NCBI GenBank assembly: GCA_963675135.1
Contig: OY776131.1
Coordinates: forward strand, 35,487,381-35,551,380
Direction: 5' to 3'
DNA length: 64,000 nt
Origin: Galeopsis tetrahit
Taxonomy: Eukaryota > Streptophyta > Magnoliopsida > Lamiales > Lamiaceae
Part shown: piece after piece, positions 10,403 to 23,200 of the stretch
Layout: every line of letters starts with the position of its first letter
Numbering within the stretch: position 1 is the first letter of the stretch
Notes under the pieces: generated by a model
What the model was told of the DNA's origin: nothing
The model's database searches: none
What the model saw: the letters and a program-made list of their open reading frames with translations, nothing else
Made by a program: the position numbers and the translations under genes

Positions 10403-13400
10403 ATGGCAATCATTGAGATTTACGACGAGAAGACCAAGGGCACTGGCACCTTGGATGCTGCAAAATGGTCCAAGGAAGGGAAGATGTTCACAGAGAATGC
10501 TCTGTTTTTCAAAGGCAAACACACAGCTGCAAACAAGGAAATCCTTCTTCGCTGCATCAACCTCAACCTTCGAGATTTTCTGGAAGCAGCACCCACGAAT
10601 GTGTATGAACAAGATGTGCTGACTTTCTACTCCAATGCTGTGATGAAGGGTTCTCACGTTGAAAGTGTCATGGGTGGACACAAGGTCAAAGTAACAAGGG
10701 AAATCCTCCAAGAACTGTTCGGTTTGACAAGGGGGAAGATCAATATCTCCACCTACATCATGGGTAAGGAGAAAGAATACATGGAGATGTTCACTGGTGG
10801 TCAAATCAAGGCTGAAGATGCCTCCGGACTGAAGAAATCTCAATTGGAACCTAAGTTTCAAACCCTAATGGATATAGAAGGCAAGATGCTGCTTGGTAAC
10901 ACTTTCAGTCATGATGCTGTTACCACTCTGAAAGTTCGAGTTATGGCAGCAATCTGGGATCAGATTGATGGAGATTGGCAAGGACTCTTTTTGGACAGAA
11001 TTGCTCTTGAAGCCAAGAAGGTAACCTTAGACCTTCAATCTAGAGAATGGAAGGTGACCTCTACTGTCAGCTTTGTCAACAAGCTGAGTATCATTCTTCC
11101 AGAAATACTCCCTAGAAAATACAAGATGGGACCTCACAAGACCTTCCACATCTCCAAATATTACTTGAGGAAGGATGCTCTTGCTGAGGCAGCAAGGTTG
11201 AAAGAGGAGAAGAGGAAGTTGTTGGCTGAAGCACCTTCCAAAGATGCATTTGAAGAGGCAGAAGAGTCTACTCAAGACTCTGCTGCAGAAGAAGAAGAGG
11301 AGCCATCCAAAGAAGAGGCTCAAAAGAAGGCTGCAGAGGATGATGATGACAATCAGACCTTAGCACAAAGAAGATATCTGATCAGATCAGGGCTCATCTC
11401 CCCATCTGATTCAGATGTCACTCCAACTGCCTCTCCCTTGAAGAAGGCAGGTACTTCTAACCCCTCTCTCACCTTCACTCCTTCCAAGTTGTCAAAGGGT
11501 CAGAAGAGAAAGAAGAACACTTCTTCTTTCACAAAGAAATCCAAGAAATCCAGGCTCCCTACTCCCATGAGCATAGCCCCTATTTCATCCTTCAACCCTT
11601 CTGATGATTCCAACCCATCTGAACCCCCAAACACTGAAAACCAAATCCCTGCTGATGTTCAAACAGCAGACAAATAACCTCAGACCACCTCCACACAACC
11701 TGCTGATGATCAAACTCAGATTATATCCACAATCCTTGCTGACATTCAAACAGCACATGATCAGGATCATCAAGCTCAAACACCCACTGATCTTCAAGAA
11801 GGAACTGAACCAGACCAGCAGACTCAAAACCCTGCTGATGAACAAACCACTGTAGAAGAAATCACTCCCCAAATCCCTGCTGATACTCACACAGCAGAGG
11901 AACATACCCCAGCTACCCAATCTCCTATCCTCTCTGCCCCAACTGCTCCAGAAGACTTAGCACCAGCAGCCCTGGATGAAGCTGGCCCTTCTCAACCTCA
12001 ATTCAAGATGGTTCACTACCCCATGTGTACAACAGAGAAGATAATGAGGATGAAGATAGGCAACCTGCTCAAATCCACTATCCCTGGAGTTGATGAGAAT
12101 TCAATCCAGTTTGAGCAAGTGCTTAGGATATGCACTTGGATTGAGCTCAGAAGAGATGATGTTGATGACCTTCTTGATGTCATTGAAGGAATGGGAGGAA
12201 AGGAAAACTTCCTCGACTGGGAAATGAAGCAAAAGAAAGTTGCTCAAGTTCGTTCTTATGCTCAACTGCTATCAGACGAGGCACTGACTACAGTTTGCAA
12301 CCGGATTCTAGGAATCCCCACTGCTGATGTCTCTATCCCAGAAGACTCATCAGATCAGCAGACAGCTGAACAAGCACAGATGAAGGAATCAGCTGCACCA
12401 GCCTTGGTGGACGACTCAGCTGCCCCTGCTCAAGACTCAGCTGCCCCTGCTGAAGACTCAGCTGCACCAGCTGACAAAGAAGAATTTGAAAGAGAAGTAG
12501 TCAGAATACCAGCTCACTTCAGACCTTCAGACGAACTGACTCACTTCATTGAAAATCAAGAGGATCCAGGCAGACGAATGATGACCCATCTGACCAAGGC
12601 CACTACCTGCTTCCTCAATGAGGAGTACCTATCAGCTGAAGAAAGAGGCAAAGCAGTAATCGTTCATCCAAAGCCTCAAGGTACACCCTCTACTTCTACC
12701 CCATCTGTTGACCATACAGCAGACATCTGCTCCCAGGTCAAAACTGCAATAGACTTGCACTTTGAGAAAGGCTTAGGCCTGCAGCTAGGTAGATATGTTG
12801 AGAAAGCTGCAAGGGAACAGAAGACCCGTCTTCATGACCAAATCCTTGACATTGAAGACAAGTTTGGTGAAGCACTCCATCAGCAGATAAGAGAATACTT
12901 AAGTACCTATCAAAAGTTGTCAGCTGACACCTCCAAAAGGTTTGCTGATCTTTACACTGATGAGATGCACCGCATGGAGACCACCTACAAGCAAAGAATT
13001 GAGGATGCTGAAGCAAGAGCCACTGAAGGACAAGCTCTCCTTAAATCAGCTGCAGAGGAAAATGAAAAATTGCAGACTCAGCTGAAGGAGACAGCAGCCA
13101 AGTTGGAAGCACTTACAGCTAGATTTGAAGCTGCCTCCTCGTCCAATTCTCATGCTGAAGTTCTTGAGCACAGCATAACTCATCTGACCCACATTGTTAA
13201 AGCCAATGCCATGGCTCTAAAGCAGACTCTGACGGTGGAAATTCTGAATGCCATGAAGCCTTTTGCGGCTGCACTTGCTGAAGCCAAAAAGGGGGAAGAT
13301 GTGTTGATAAAGGCTCTAGAGAAGTCTACTGCCCAGCAAGCTGAACTGGTAGTAGCACAAGATGACTTGACTGAAACCTTGGGTGGTTTAAAGAGCAAAA

Positions 13401-14137
13401 TCAAGAACAGGCAAGGCAAAGGCAAAGAAATTGCTCAAGGAGATACCCAAGCACCCACTCAGGCTCCTGCCAAAACTCTTCAGATCACTGCTTCTGAAGA
13501 ACAAGTCCCTGAAAAGAGAATGACAAGGAAAAGAAAGGCAGATGAGCAAGCTCAGACCAGCAAGAAGCCAACTCCAGCAGAGCCTACTGCAGAAGAGAAG
13601 GAGGCTCTAGAGTTGAAGAAGAAGAAGTTGCTTGAAGCTCAAGAGCTTAAGCAAAAGAAGCTGAATGATGCGAAGGCAGTCAAAGCCAAATTTGAAAGAA
13701 GAATTGCCAAACTCAGGAAAGCACAAGAAGACAAGGTCCTGGTGTTTGATAGCAATTATGTGGACTACTTAGCCCTTCAAGATGAGCTACCAAGATGGTA
13801 TCCTCTGAAGAAGAAGTGGCAAATTCAACACCACATAGTAAGGAAATTTGGCCCTCTTCCTACTTATGAAGAAGAATTTCTCCAATTCTCCCAGTTCATG
13901 AACTTTGAAGATCCAGAGTTCTGGGAAGTAATTGTCAAGACAGCCAAAGGACTTGACAACTGCAGAATCCTAACTCCTGAAGAACCCAAATGGGATCCAC
14001 CCCTTCTGGACTCAGGAAGAGTCAACATGATTGAAATCAAGAAGATTTTGTACAAGATTTATGAAGAGGAGAATGTTACAGACATGCAGCACATAGAAGA
14101 AGTTCGAGCTCGTCTGTACCTGGCCTACCGCATTTAA
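10403..14137 (+). pseudogene. Third ORF of element A with one nonsense codon
   Basis: A 1,244-codon frame, open except for TAA at 11675-11677. Function is not known. In Sireviruses an ORF at this place is often called envelope-like, but I see no signal peptide or clear membrane span. The N-terminal roughly 280 residues (FFKGKHTAANKE, FYSNAVMKGSHVESVMGG, ARVxAAIxDxIxxGxW-like) resemble the domain often annotated as putative plant transposon protein. Next come a Glu/Lys-rich region, a Gln/Thr/Ala-rich linker, DSAAPA repeats (about 12410-12475), a long coiled coil (about 12900-13420), a Lys/Arg-rich stretch (KRKADEQAQTSKK) and a conserved C-terminal domain shared with B and B-prime. The start ATG matches the starts in B and B-prime. 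Confidence 0.75.
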
Positions 14138-14360
14138 AGAACAGAAGACCTGGTGAAGACTACATTAGAAGTTTAAAGAAACTATTACTTGTAATCTGTA
14201 AAAGTTCTATCTATATTCAAGTTCTAGTTCTTTTTGCTTACAAGACAAACTCTCATTGTCTTCATCAGATACTTCAGTTTTAGCATATTATAAACTCTTA
14301 TCTTATTTCATTAAGAGCATTTATCAAGTATAGTTTTGGCTTCATCAAAAAGGGGGAAAT
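14138..14360 (+). other. 3' untranslated region and polypurine tract of element A
   Basis: AT-rich tail after the third ORF ending in the polypurine tract AAAAAGGGGGAAA (about 14347-14359), two bases before the 3' LTR. The preceding TTTTGGCTTCATC is conserved in B and B-prime. It would prime plus-strand DNA synthesis. Confidence 0.8.
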
Positions 14361-14824
14361 TGTTGGGATATAAATTCACCCTAAGCCCCACTTGATGTTA
14401 GAATAGTTTTGATGGCCAAAACACTTAGAGTTTATAAATGTAATAGGATCATCTGACTTGTATAGAACAGCTTAGACTAGTCTTGTGTGATCAACTGTAT
14501 TGATATCAGCTGATCAGCACAGTCCTGGCTTACATGCCTATCCTCAAGATGAGAAGATTAGAAGACATGAAGACTAGAAGATCCTTGAAGACCAGATAAG
14601 TTAAGGTGCTTGTATACCTACCTATCTGATGGAGTCCCAGATTGAAGATGGCCTAAAGCAGTACAAAGAATTTCCAGATCAGAAGAGTGTTACTCGTCTG
14701 ATATCAGAAGACAGAAGACCTAAGGCCAGAAGAGTAGTCAGAAGACTAGAAGTACAGATCAGAAGACTATGTGCTCTTCCAGGACTCGGCTGATTCCTAA
14801 GTCATCTTGCAATTCAAACGAAGA
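14361..14824 (+). repeat. Truncated 3' LTR of element A
   Basis: The first 464 bp of the LTR, matching 34-497 with about three substitutions. Identity stops after ACGAAGA. Three unmatched bases (GTC) come next and then the first base of a B LTR. The remaining roughly 970 bp of this LTR are not found adjoining the other end of B. Confidence 0.85.
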
Positions 14825-14827
14825 GTC

Positions 14828-16102
14828 TGTTGGGATATGAATCCTGAAACAAGTCCTAATTGATGATTAAAAGATAAGATGAAGTTTTGATAAGCCAAAA
14901 GTAGTTTGAATTTTTCTAAGTGTTGACTGATCTAGTCTAGTTAAGAGGAGTCATCTTGAACAGACCAGTAGAGTTCACATTTGAAAGACAAGTATTGTTC
15001 AAAGTTTAAAAGATAAGTACGATTTATAAGTACTTCATATTTGGTTATATTAACTATATAGATTGTTATTGAGCTATAATAATCATTGTATAGAGCTCAT
15101 GATTTTCTTATGTAATAGATAGGTTCATTGTATAGTTTTATAAGTTGACTAAGCTACAAGCTTAAAGTAATGTAATAGTCTTGTTAGGATTAGAATAGTC
15201 TACTGTTGAAGATCGCACAGCACAAGAAGACCAGATCAGATCAAAAGAATGAAGTCTACTACTCAAGACAGGTGGTCTACAAGACTCAACAAGACAAGTC
15301 AACTTGAAGGAAAGATGAAGCGCATATAAAGATAAGATTAAAGAGTTAGTTAGAAATAACTAATTAACTGAAACGCGTGGATGGATAAGAAAAATCAGTT
15401 ACAAGTTAGTTTTCAAGAAGAGTTGGTTACAACTAACTAAGTTCTTGATTTCAGAAGTCTATAAATACTTCATAGTGTTCATCGATTCAAGACTACTGAA
15501 TACTGAAAAGCCACATACTGAAGATTTACTGAAGCATTCGAAGCACACTCTCAGAGTTTATTGAAGTTCAGAAAGCAAGTCAGAAGTCAAGTGAAGAAAC
15601 CAGAAGACTGCTACTGAATAAGTTTTTAGTTTTTGTTTGTTATTTTTCAAGTTGCTAGATACTTGTTAAATTTCTAGTAAGATCGTAGACATATCTGGTG
15701 GTATAGTCTTAGAAGATCTAAGTCTTTTTAGTGGAACTCAAAAGAACAAGAACTCACACTTTGTACTCGATTGAAAGAGTTAGTGGAAACATCACAACTG
15801 GGTTGTGAGAGTGGACGTAGACAAGTTGTCGAACCACTATAAATTGTTTGTGTTGTTTACTTTACTGTTTTGTTTAATTGCTGAACTGTTTACATACATA
15901 ACTGAACAAGACAAGTTGAGTATAGAACAAAGTTCTCGAATTAAGAAGATTGAGTATAAACTTTAACTGGGCTCATTGATTAATTTCTGTATTCCGCATA
16001 TTGTAATTCTGATATATCGAAAGATTTTAGAAAAGTCTATTCACCCCCCTCTAGACATTTTCTTTAGCTTCCCTCGATATTAACTCATCTTCGGGACCTA
16101 CA
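14828..16102 (+). repeat. 5' LTR of element B
   Basis: A 1,275-bp LTR, TGTTGGGATATG...GGGACCTACA. TATAAATA lies at 15460-15467, with TTGGTTACAACTAACTAA (15423-15440) just upstream. That motif is unchanged in the B-prime LTRs and the solo LTR near 61.7 kb, so it is probably a core promoter element. Confidence 0.9.
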
Positions 16103-16104
16103 AG

Positions 16105-16116
16105 TGGTATCAGAGC
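16105..16116 (+). other. Primer-binding site of element B (initiator tRNA-Met)
   Basis: TGGTATCAGAGC begins two bases after the LTR end. The B leader is then interrupted at 16123 by an A-family LTR and resumes at 17561. Confidence 0.88.
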
Positions 16117-16122
16117 AGTATT

Positions 16123-17560
16123 TATTGGGATATAAATTCACCCTAAGCCCCACTTGATGTTAGAATAGTTTTGATGGCCAAAACACTTAGAGTTTATAAA
16201 TGTAATAGGATCAGCTGACTTGTATAGAACAGCTTAGACTAGTCTTGTGTGATCAACTGTATTGATATCAGCTGATCAGCACAGTCCTGGCTTACATGCC
16301 TATCCTCAAGATGAGAAGAGTAGAAGACATGAAGACTAGAAGATCCTTGAAGACTAGATAAGTTAAGGTGCTTGTATACCTACCTATCTGATGGAGTCCC
16401 AGATTGAAGATGGCCTAAAGCAGTACAAAGAATTTCCAGATCAGAAGAGTGTTACTCGTCTGATATCAGAAGACAGAAGACCTAAGGCCAGAAGAGTAGT
16501 CAGAAGACTAGAAGTACAGATCAGAAGACTATGTGCTCTTCCAGGACTCGGCTGATTCCTAAGTCATCTTGCAATTCAAACGAAGACCTACCTTATTTAG
16601 AAGATTGACATGATCCCAGGATTGAAGCAATCAAGCGGCTGGAATCAAGGAATCAAGCTATTATGGAAAGATTGCTCAAACGGCTAGTCAACTCCAACGG
16701 CTAGTTGTAACCAATCTTCATTATAAATACAAGAGGATGAGGAATCACAAATAATAAGAAGTCACAAGAGAGAATTCAAAAGCTAAGCAAGCAATCAAGC
16801 AAAAGCCATACTGTTCCAAGAGTTCTCCAAGAGCCAGAAATCCATTAAATTATCCATAGCTCTTAAGTGCTTCCTATCCAACCCTTAAGAACCTGAAACC
16901 TGTTCATATTGTATATCAATTGTTTTAGGCATAGTGGTTAAGCAAATTATAAGCTTGAACCATTAGTTGGATACATCTCAAAAACCCCAAAACCCTCACC
17001 GAAAGGTTAAAGTTTTTGAACCCCTCAAAGTGCAAGTGCTTACAATCACTTGTGGAGACCGCAGCTGTTAGGACGGCTCAGATCTCAAAGTCCTAACCTT
17101 GGGACTATAAAGGACAAGACCCTTGTAATTTGTGGAAATTAAAGGGATTAAACATCACGTTAGGACGTGAGAGTGGACGTAGGAACGTATATCCGAACCA
17201 CTATAAATCCGGTGTTATTTACTTTCTGCACTTTACATTTCTGCCTCTACATTCATTATTATATAGTGCATACTGTTATTTCAACACTCTTTAAAACAGG
17301 CCATAACTTTCAAACCGACATCAGCTGAGTATTTTCATTAAGTAGAACAAGTTACAAGAACGAGTCTAAACAAGGGCCACCAAAATTCCGCATACAACCT
17401 TAACAATCAGATCACTATAGTCATCTGGACCAGCAGACTTGCAGTCCAGTTGACATAGCAATCAGAAGAGGTTCCCAACTCTGTTTGAAAAAGTTTTAAA
17501 GTCTATTCACCCCTCCCCTCTAGACTTTAATCCCATTCACTACTCGTTCAGGGACCAACA
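16123..17560 (+). mobile_element. A-family solo LTR in the leader of element B
   Basis: A 1,438-bp full-length A LTR whose first dinucleotide has changed to TA (TATTGGGATA...ACCAACA). It is flanked by GTATT (16118-16122) and GTAGT (17561-17565), a 5-bp duplication with one mismatch. The B leader continues on the right (GTAGTTTACGAACT), as in uninterrupted B-prime at 26985. Its MSA-like box TCCAACGGCTA (16693-16703) is intact. Confidence 0.88.
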
Positions 17561-17743
17561 GTAGTTTACGAACTATTGTTTCTTGATAACCGACTTAAGA
17601 ATTAGGGTGAAGTCTTGGTCCGTGATTGTATTTGCTTACGTGTTCTTGATCAACATTCTTGATATATCTGTGTCTTGCTCCCTGTTCTTGACTTATCTGC
17701 TTCTTGATCATAAAACTGATTAGCACTAATCTACTTGCTCAAT

Positions 17744-20250
17744 ATGTCTCTTGAAATAAGTGCTAATAAGTTGCCCAAGTTCCAGGTTCAGGACTATGAC
17801 TACTGGAAGCTACGAATGGAAGCGATTTTTAGCTCCACGCACGATCTAATGATCTCTGTTGTGACCGAGGGTCCAATCGTGACAATGGTCCCAAATACTG
17901 CTAATCTTGACAAAGACAAACCAATTGGCACCCTCGTCAAGAAACCAAGGTCTGATCTAACCTCAGAAGAAATGCGTCAAAATAATTTGGATAGTTTGGC
18001 AAAGAATTACATCTTACACACTCTTCCTAACGAGTATCTAGGAAAAGTGTTAAAATGTAAAACTGCCAAAGAGATGTGGGACAGATTAGCTATCATTTGT
18101 GAAGGGACATCCCTGATCAAAGAGAGCAAATTATCCACTGTTGTCCAAAGATTTGAATCATTTCGGATGAAAGCTGGCGAAACTATCGACCAGCTGGATA
18201 CTCGTTTTACTAAGATTATGAATGATCTTGAAGTCCTTGGTAAAACATATACTCCTCGTGAAATCAATCTTAGGATTCTTAAGAGCTTAGATCCTCGATG
18301 GAAAATGGTAAAGATGCTTGTTAAGAATACCCAAGACATAGACAAGTGGAGTGCAGAGACCATGTTTCAAACTCTTAAGGCTCATGAGTTTGATTTAGAT
18401 GAAGATGAACCCGTAGTCAGTAGTGACCGAGAACATGCTGTGTCCAAGAACGTTGCCTTTAAGTCTAGTTCGTCTAAGTCCACTAAGGTAGACAGGTCTA
18501 AGTCTAAAACTAAATCTGCCTCTGTAAAAGACGAGTTAGATACTGATCTTAGTCTGAAGGATCAGGTGAGCCTCATGGTTAGAAAGTTTGATAGGCTGAA
18601 TAAACGTTTCGGAAGATACAAGAAGTTCTATAGGGATCATAGAGCGTCTACTTCTAAGAACTCATCTGAGACCAGACGAGACCGAAACTCGTCTGAAAGG
18701 AGAGACGAAGTCTCGAAAGGTAATAGGCGAGATAGAGAGTCTGACGATAGAAAGATTCAGCGTTCTGATAGACGTGATAAGCGTAGGGATAAATCTTCAA
18801 TTAAAAAGGCTACTAATGATATCTTGTGCTATAACTGTGAAAAGCCAGGTCACTACATTTATGAATGTCCAGACCTGAGCACTGACGATCGAGAAGAACG
18901 CAAAGCTCGAAGGGAAAGAAGATACAACCGTGGCAAGAAGGCAATGATGGCCAATGATGACTCTGATTCGGATTCAGACGAGTTGCCATCGTCCTTATCT
19001 AGCTACCCATCTGATCAAGACCACGACGAAGCATTCATAGTAGATGATGGCCTATGCTGCATGGCTAAAATCGACCAAAAGGTATCATCTGCTACTTCTT
19101 TTCAATCCTGTGATGATTCTGATACTGATGAAAGTGACACTGCTAGTAGTGAAGTAGGAAGTAGTCTTCATCACTCTACGAGTGCTATTGAAGACGACCT
19201 TCTACTTGCTAACCAAGCATTCATCGAAGTCAGTGATGAGAACATTGCATTAAAACAAGAAATCATTGATCTTAAGGAAGCTCAGTCAAAAGTAGATCCA
19301 AATGTAGCAGTCCTAAATGAACGCTTGACTGAAGAGTTGAGACAACTCAAAGAAAAGTGTGCATTGACAGACAGGTTATATCAAGACCTACTTAAGACAC
19401 ATGCAACTGAGAGAAATGAATCCAATGTTTTAAAGAGCAAGTGCAATAGACTTGAAGAACGTAATAAGTTCTTAGAGACCGAGGTTGTCACATTAGATCT
19501 CAAGCTTACTGACCTGGTTAACTCTTCAAAGATTAACTTGAACTGTCAGATAGGTATGGAGATCCAGGTGACAAGACAGGTATAGGTGCTGAGTCATCTA
19601 GCTCGTCTACTCGAGTCATTAAGAACCCTACTACTACTAACGCAAGACTTTTGCCAAATGATAAAGGAAAAGGACCAATGATATACGATATTGGTACTCC
19701 ATCTAAAGGTACTGTACCTAAACAAGCTCGAGTTAACATTCCAATTACCAAGGGAGGTAAAAAGAATGGTAACAACAAGCCTGTCCCACCTAGAACTAAT
19801 CTTCAAAGGACCACTAATCGTGGACGACCCAATCAGGTCAGATACGAGGACTGGTATCCTGAGGAGACGAGTACTAGGCAGTCTCAGCTCTACTCGTCTA
19901 GACCTAGACAGGTAGCTCCAAAATATCGTACACAAGCTGTCCTATATCCTCCACCTTTGTCATATGATATTATTAGTGAGGAAAGACCCAAACGTGTCTA
20001 TAAACCGTATGGACCTAATGCATACAAGCCCTACTCTGACTATCATAGACCAGTGCCTGCTCAAGTAGAGATTAAGTCGAAAGGCTATCTCCAAAGAGTA
20101 GACCCGAACTCGTCTGATAGGCCAGATAAGGACAACAAGGTCCTATTTGGTAACAAGTATGGGCGAAAGCTTAAGAGATCAAACTTGTTCAAGACTCCAA
20201 TGTATATTTGGATTCCTCTGAACTCAACTAACCCCCAAGGACCCCAATAA
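17744..20250 (+). pseudogene. gag of element B, frameshifted
   Basis: Starts at the ATG at 17744, giving MSLEISANKLPKF as in B-prime; a longer frame back to 17735 has no ATG. It encodes the copia Gag core, an Arg/Ser/Asp-rich segment, a CCHC knuckle (CYNCEKPGHYIYEC, about 18827-18870), an acidic region and a coiled coil. Near 19540 one C is missing relative to B-prime and the frame shifts, so the C-terminal part is read in the next frame to TAA at 20248-20250. A short in-frame loss near 19870 removes an Arg/Pro-rich piece found in B-prime. Confidence 0.85.
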
Positions 20251-23200
20251 AAAAATGGGTACCTAAATTATTGAATATCTTTATTGCAGGGTCGACTTGA
20301 CTTGTATAAGAATGGTGGCTCAGTAGGAGAAACCTGGTACATAGACAGTGGTTGTTCGCACCACATGACTGGTACCAAGGCTCTCTTATCAAGTTACCAT
20401 GAGCAAGAAGGACCAAAAGTGATATTTGGTGATAGATCCACTGCCGTCACTAAAGGATTTGGTTACATCCGGAATGGAGACGTAGAGATACAAGATGTCT
20501 CATATGTTGAAGGTTTGAAATATAATTTACTCTCTGTTTCACAGTTTTGTGATCGTGGATACAAGGTGCAGTTCAAAAGCCGCAAATGTCAGATCATTGA
20601 CAAAAGGACGCACACAGTCCTACTAGTCGGCGTAAGACAAGGAAGTGTGTACATAGTGAACTGGAACAGTTGTCCAAGGGACATTTGTCTACTTACTAAG
20701 AATCCTAAAGAACTTGGCTGGCTCTGGCATAAACGCCTCCGTCATCTAAACTTTAAGGTTCTCAATAAGATAGCCAGAGATTACCTTGTAGAGGGTATTC
20801 CCAATGAAGTTTACTACAAGTCACATGTATGCATGGCTTGTCAACAGGGTAAACAGGTGAAAGGTTCTTTTAAGTCAATTCCTACTCTCTCAACTAGTAG
20901 AGTCCTAGAACTCCTACATATGGATCTTCATGGTCCGATAACTCCTCCAACCTTGAATGGTAGAAGGTACACACTTGTTGTTGTAGACGACTATTCTAAG
21001 TTTACTTGGGTAGTCTTCCTACACAAGAAGAGTGATACATAAACACTTCTGCCTGAACTGTTGAAGAAGTTACAAGTTGAGAAGAACCAGTCCATTGTCA
21101 AGATTCGTAGTGACAAGGGAACTGAGTTCATTAATTGCTATATCAAAGATTTATGTGCTAAACGTGGTATCCAGCATCTTACTAGTGCAGCCAGGACACC
21201 ACAACAAAACGGTGTAGCAGAAAGAAGGAATCGAACTCTCAAAGAAGCCTGTAGAACCATGATAGCCGAGTACAACACGCTTCAAAAGTTTTGGGCAGAA
21301 GCTATCAATACTGCATGCCATTCACAAAACAGAAGCGCGATCAACAAAGCTCTAGGCAAGACACCTTATGAGGTTTGGAAAGGTAGAAAACCCCGCATTT
21401 CATATTTCCATATATTTGGTTGTAAGTGTTTCATCCATAACAATGGAAAGAGCAAGTTGAATGCTTTCGATGCCAAAGTAGACGAGGGGATATTCTTGGG
21501 ATACTCCTCGACTAGCAAGGCATTTAGGGTATTCAACTACTCAACTCTCTGTGTGGAAGAAACACCACATGTGGTTTTCGATGAATCTCGACAGGACTCG
21601 TCTGCCGACAAGATCAGTGAAAAAGTGACTGATCTAACGATCGAATCTGACAAAGATTCAGAGGTATATGAATCCGTTCAAGCCTACAATCCATTCATGA
21701 ATGCTCTCGAGTCTGATGACAAAGAGAAGGTAAGTGCTCAAGGTAAGTCTTCTAGACCAGTTGACATGCCTGCTCTAGTTGACTCTACTACTCCTGGTAA
21801 ATCTGTTGATGATACAAATGATGTCGATATGCATGATACTGTACATGATATAGATGATGATAGTGCTACTGTTAAGAATAGAAAAATATGGAAATCTGCG
21901 CATAATACTGAAAATATTATTGGTGACTCTACTGTTGGTTTAAAGACTAGACGACAACTCTTTGAGTCGCAAGAACAGCCTAGTCCAACCATGTTTTGCT
22001 GGTGTTCTTTCCTCTCATCTATCGAGCCTACCACTGTTAAAGAGGCATTGGCTGATAGTAATTGGATCATCGCTATGCAAGACGAGTTGAACCAGTTTGT
22101 TCGAAACGACGTCTGGGAACTTGTCGATAGGCCTAAACATCATAATGTAGTTGGCACTAGATGGATTTTCAAAAATAAGAAAGATGAGAATGATGTAGTC
22201 GTTAGGAATAAGGCTAGACTAGTAGCCCAAGGCTATTCACAAGCTGAAGGCATAGACTATGATGAAACATATGCTCCTGTTGCTAGACTAGAAGCCATTC
22301 GATTGTTTCTTGCATATGCTGCACACATGAAGTTTACTATATATCAAATGGATGTTAAAAGTGTATTTCTTAACGGTATTCTTGCGGAAGAAGTGTATGT
22401 TGAACAACCTCCAGGTTTCGAAGTCAAAGGCGACCAGGTGTACAGATTGAAGAAAGCCTTATACGGACTAAAGCAAGCTCCAAGAGCATGGTATGATACT
22501 CTCTCTCTCTCTCTTTCTATTGGAAAATGGTTTTACTAAGGGCAAGGTCGATAGAACCTTGTTCAGAAGACAAGAAGGAAAAGACATTTTACTCGTCCAA
22601 ATTTACGTAGATGACATCATTTTTGGGTCACCTAACAAAAAGTTGAGTGAAAGTTTTTCAACACTCATGCAAAGTAAATTTGAGATGTCTATGATGGGTG
22701 AAATGAATTACTTTCTTGGTCTTCAAGTAAAACAAACCCCAAAAGGTATTTTCATAAATCAGGCGAAGTACACTAGAAATCTTCTAGACAAATACGGGAT
22801 TAAGACTTGTAAGTCTACTGGCGTACCGATGCAACCAACTTACAGAATGGATCCAGATGAACGCGGTAAATGTGCTGACCAATCTTATTATCGTGGATTA
22901 ATTGGTTCCTTACTGTATCTAACTGCTAGTAGACCAGACATTGCATTCTCTGTTGGTGTTTGTGCTCGTTTCCAAGCCAATCCAAAGGAAAGTCACATGG
23001 AAACCACGAAACGGATTCTGAAATATTTGAAAGGGACCAACAATCGTGGTATATGGTATCCCTCAAATGATGATCTATCCTTAAGTGGCTACTCAGACTC
23101 AGACTTTGGAGGCTGTAGAATAGATAGGAAATCTACATCTGGTTCTTGTCAATTCTTAGGCACAAAACTCATTTCATGGTTTTCGAAAAAGCAGACTAGT

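Larger units (their letters stand above)
34..14824 (+). mobile_element. Ty1/copia Sirevirus-like element A (3' LTR truncated)
   Basis: A roughly 14.8-kb LTR retrotransposon: 5' LTR, tRNA-Met primer site, gag, pol in protease-integrase-RT-RNase H order (the copia order), a long spacer, a third ORF, polypurine tract and the first 464 bp of the 3' LTR. The long LTRs, coiled-coil gag extension and extra 3' ORF fit the Sirevirus (SIRE/Maximus) group. It sits in a B-family leader just after the primer site. It cannot be autonomous as it stands: gag has an out-of-frame gap, pol is split by a 1,242-bp solo LTR, and the third ORF has a stop. By eye the two LTRs differ at about three of the 464 comparable positions, so insertion is recent. 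Confidence 0.88.

Noticed and set aside
18007..18363. 118-codon minus-strand frame in B gag
   Set aside because: Shadow of gag codons; the matching B-prime frame is different.
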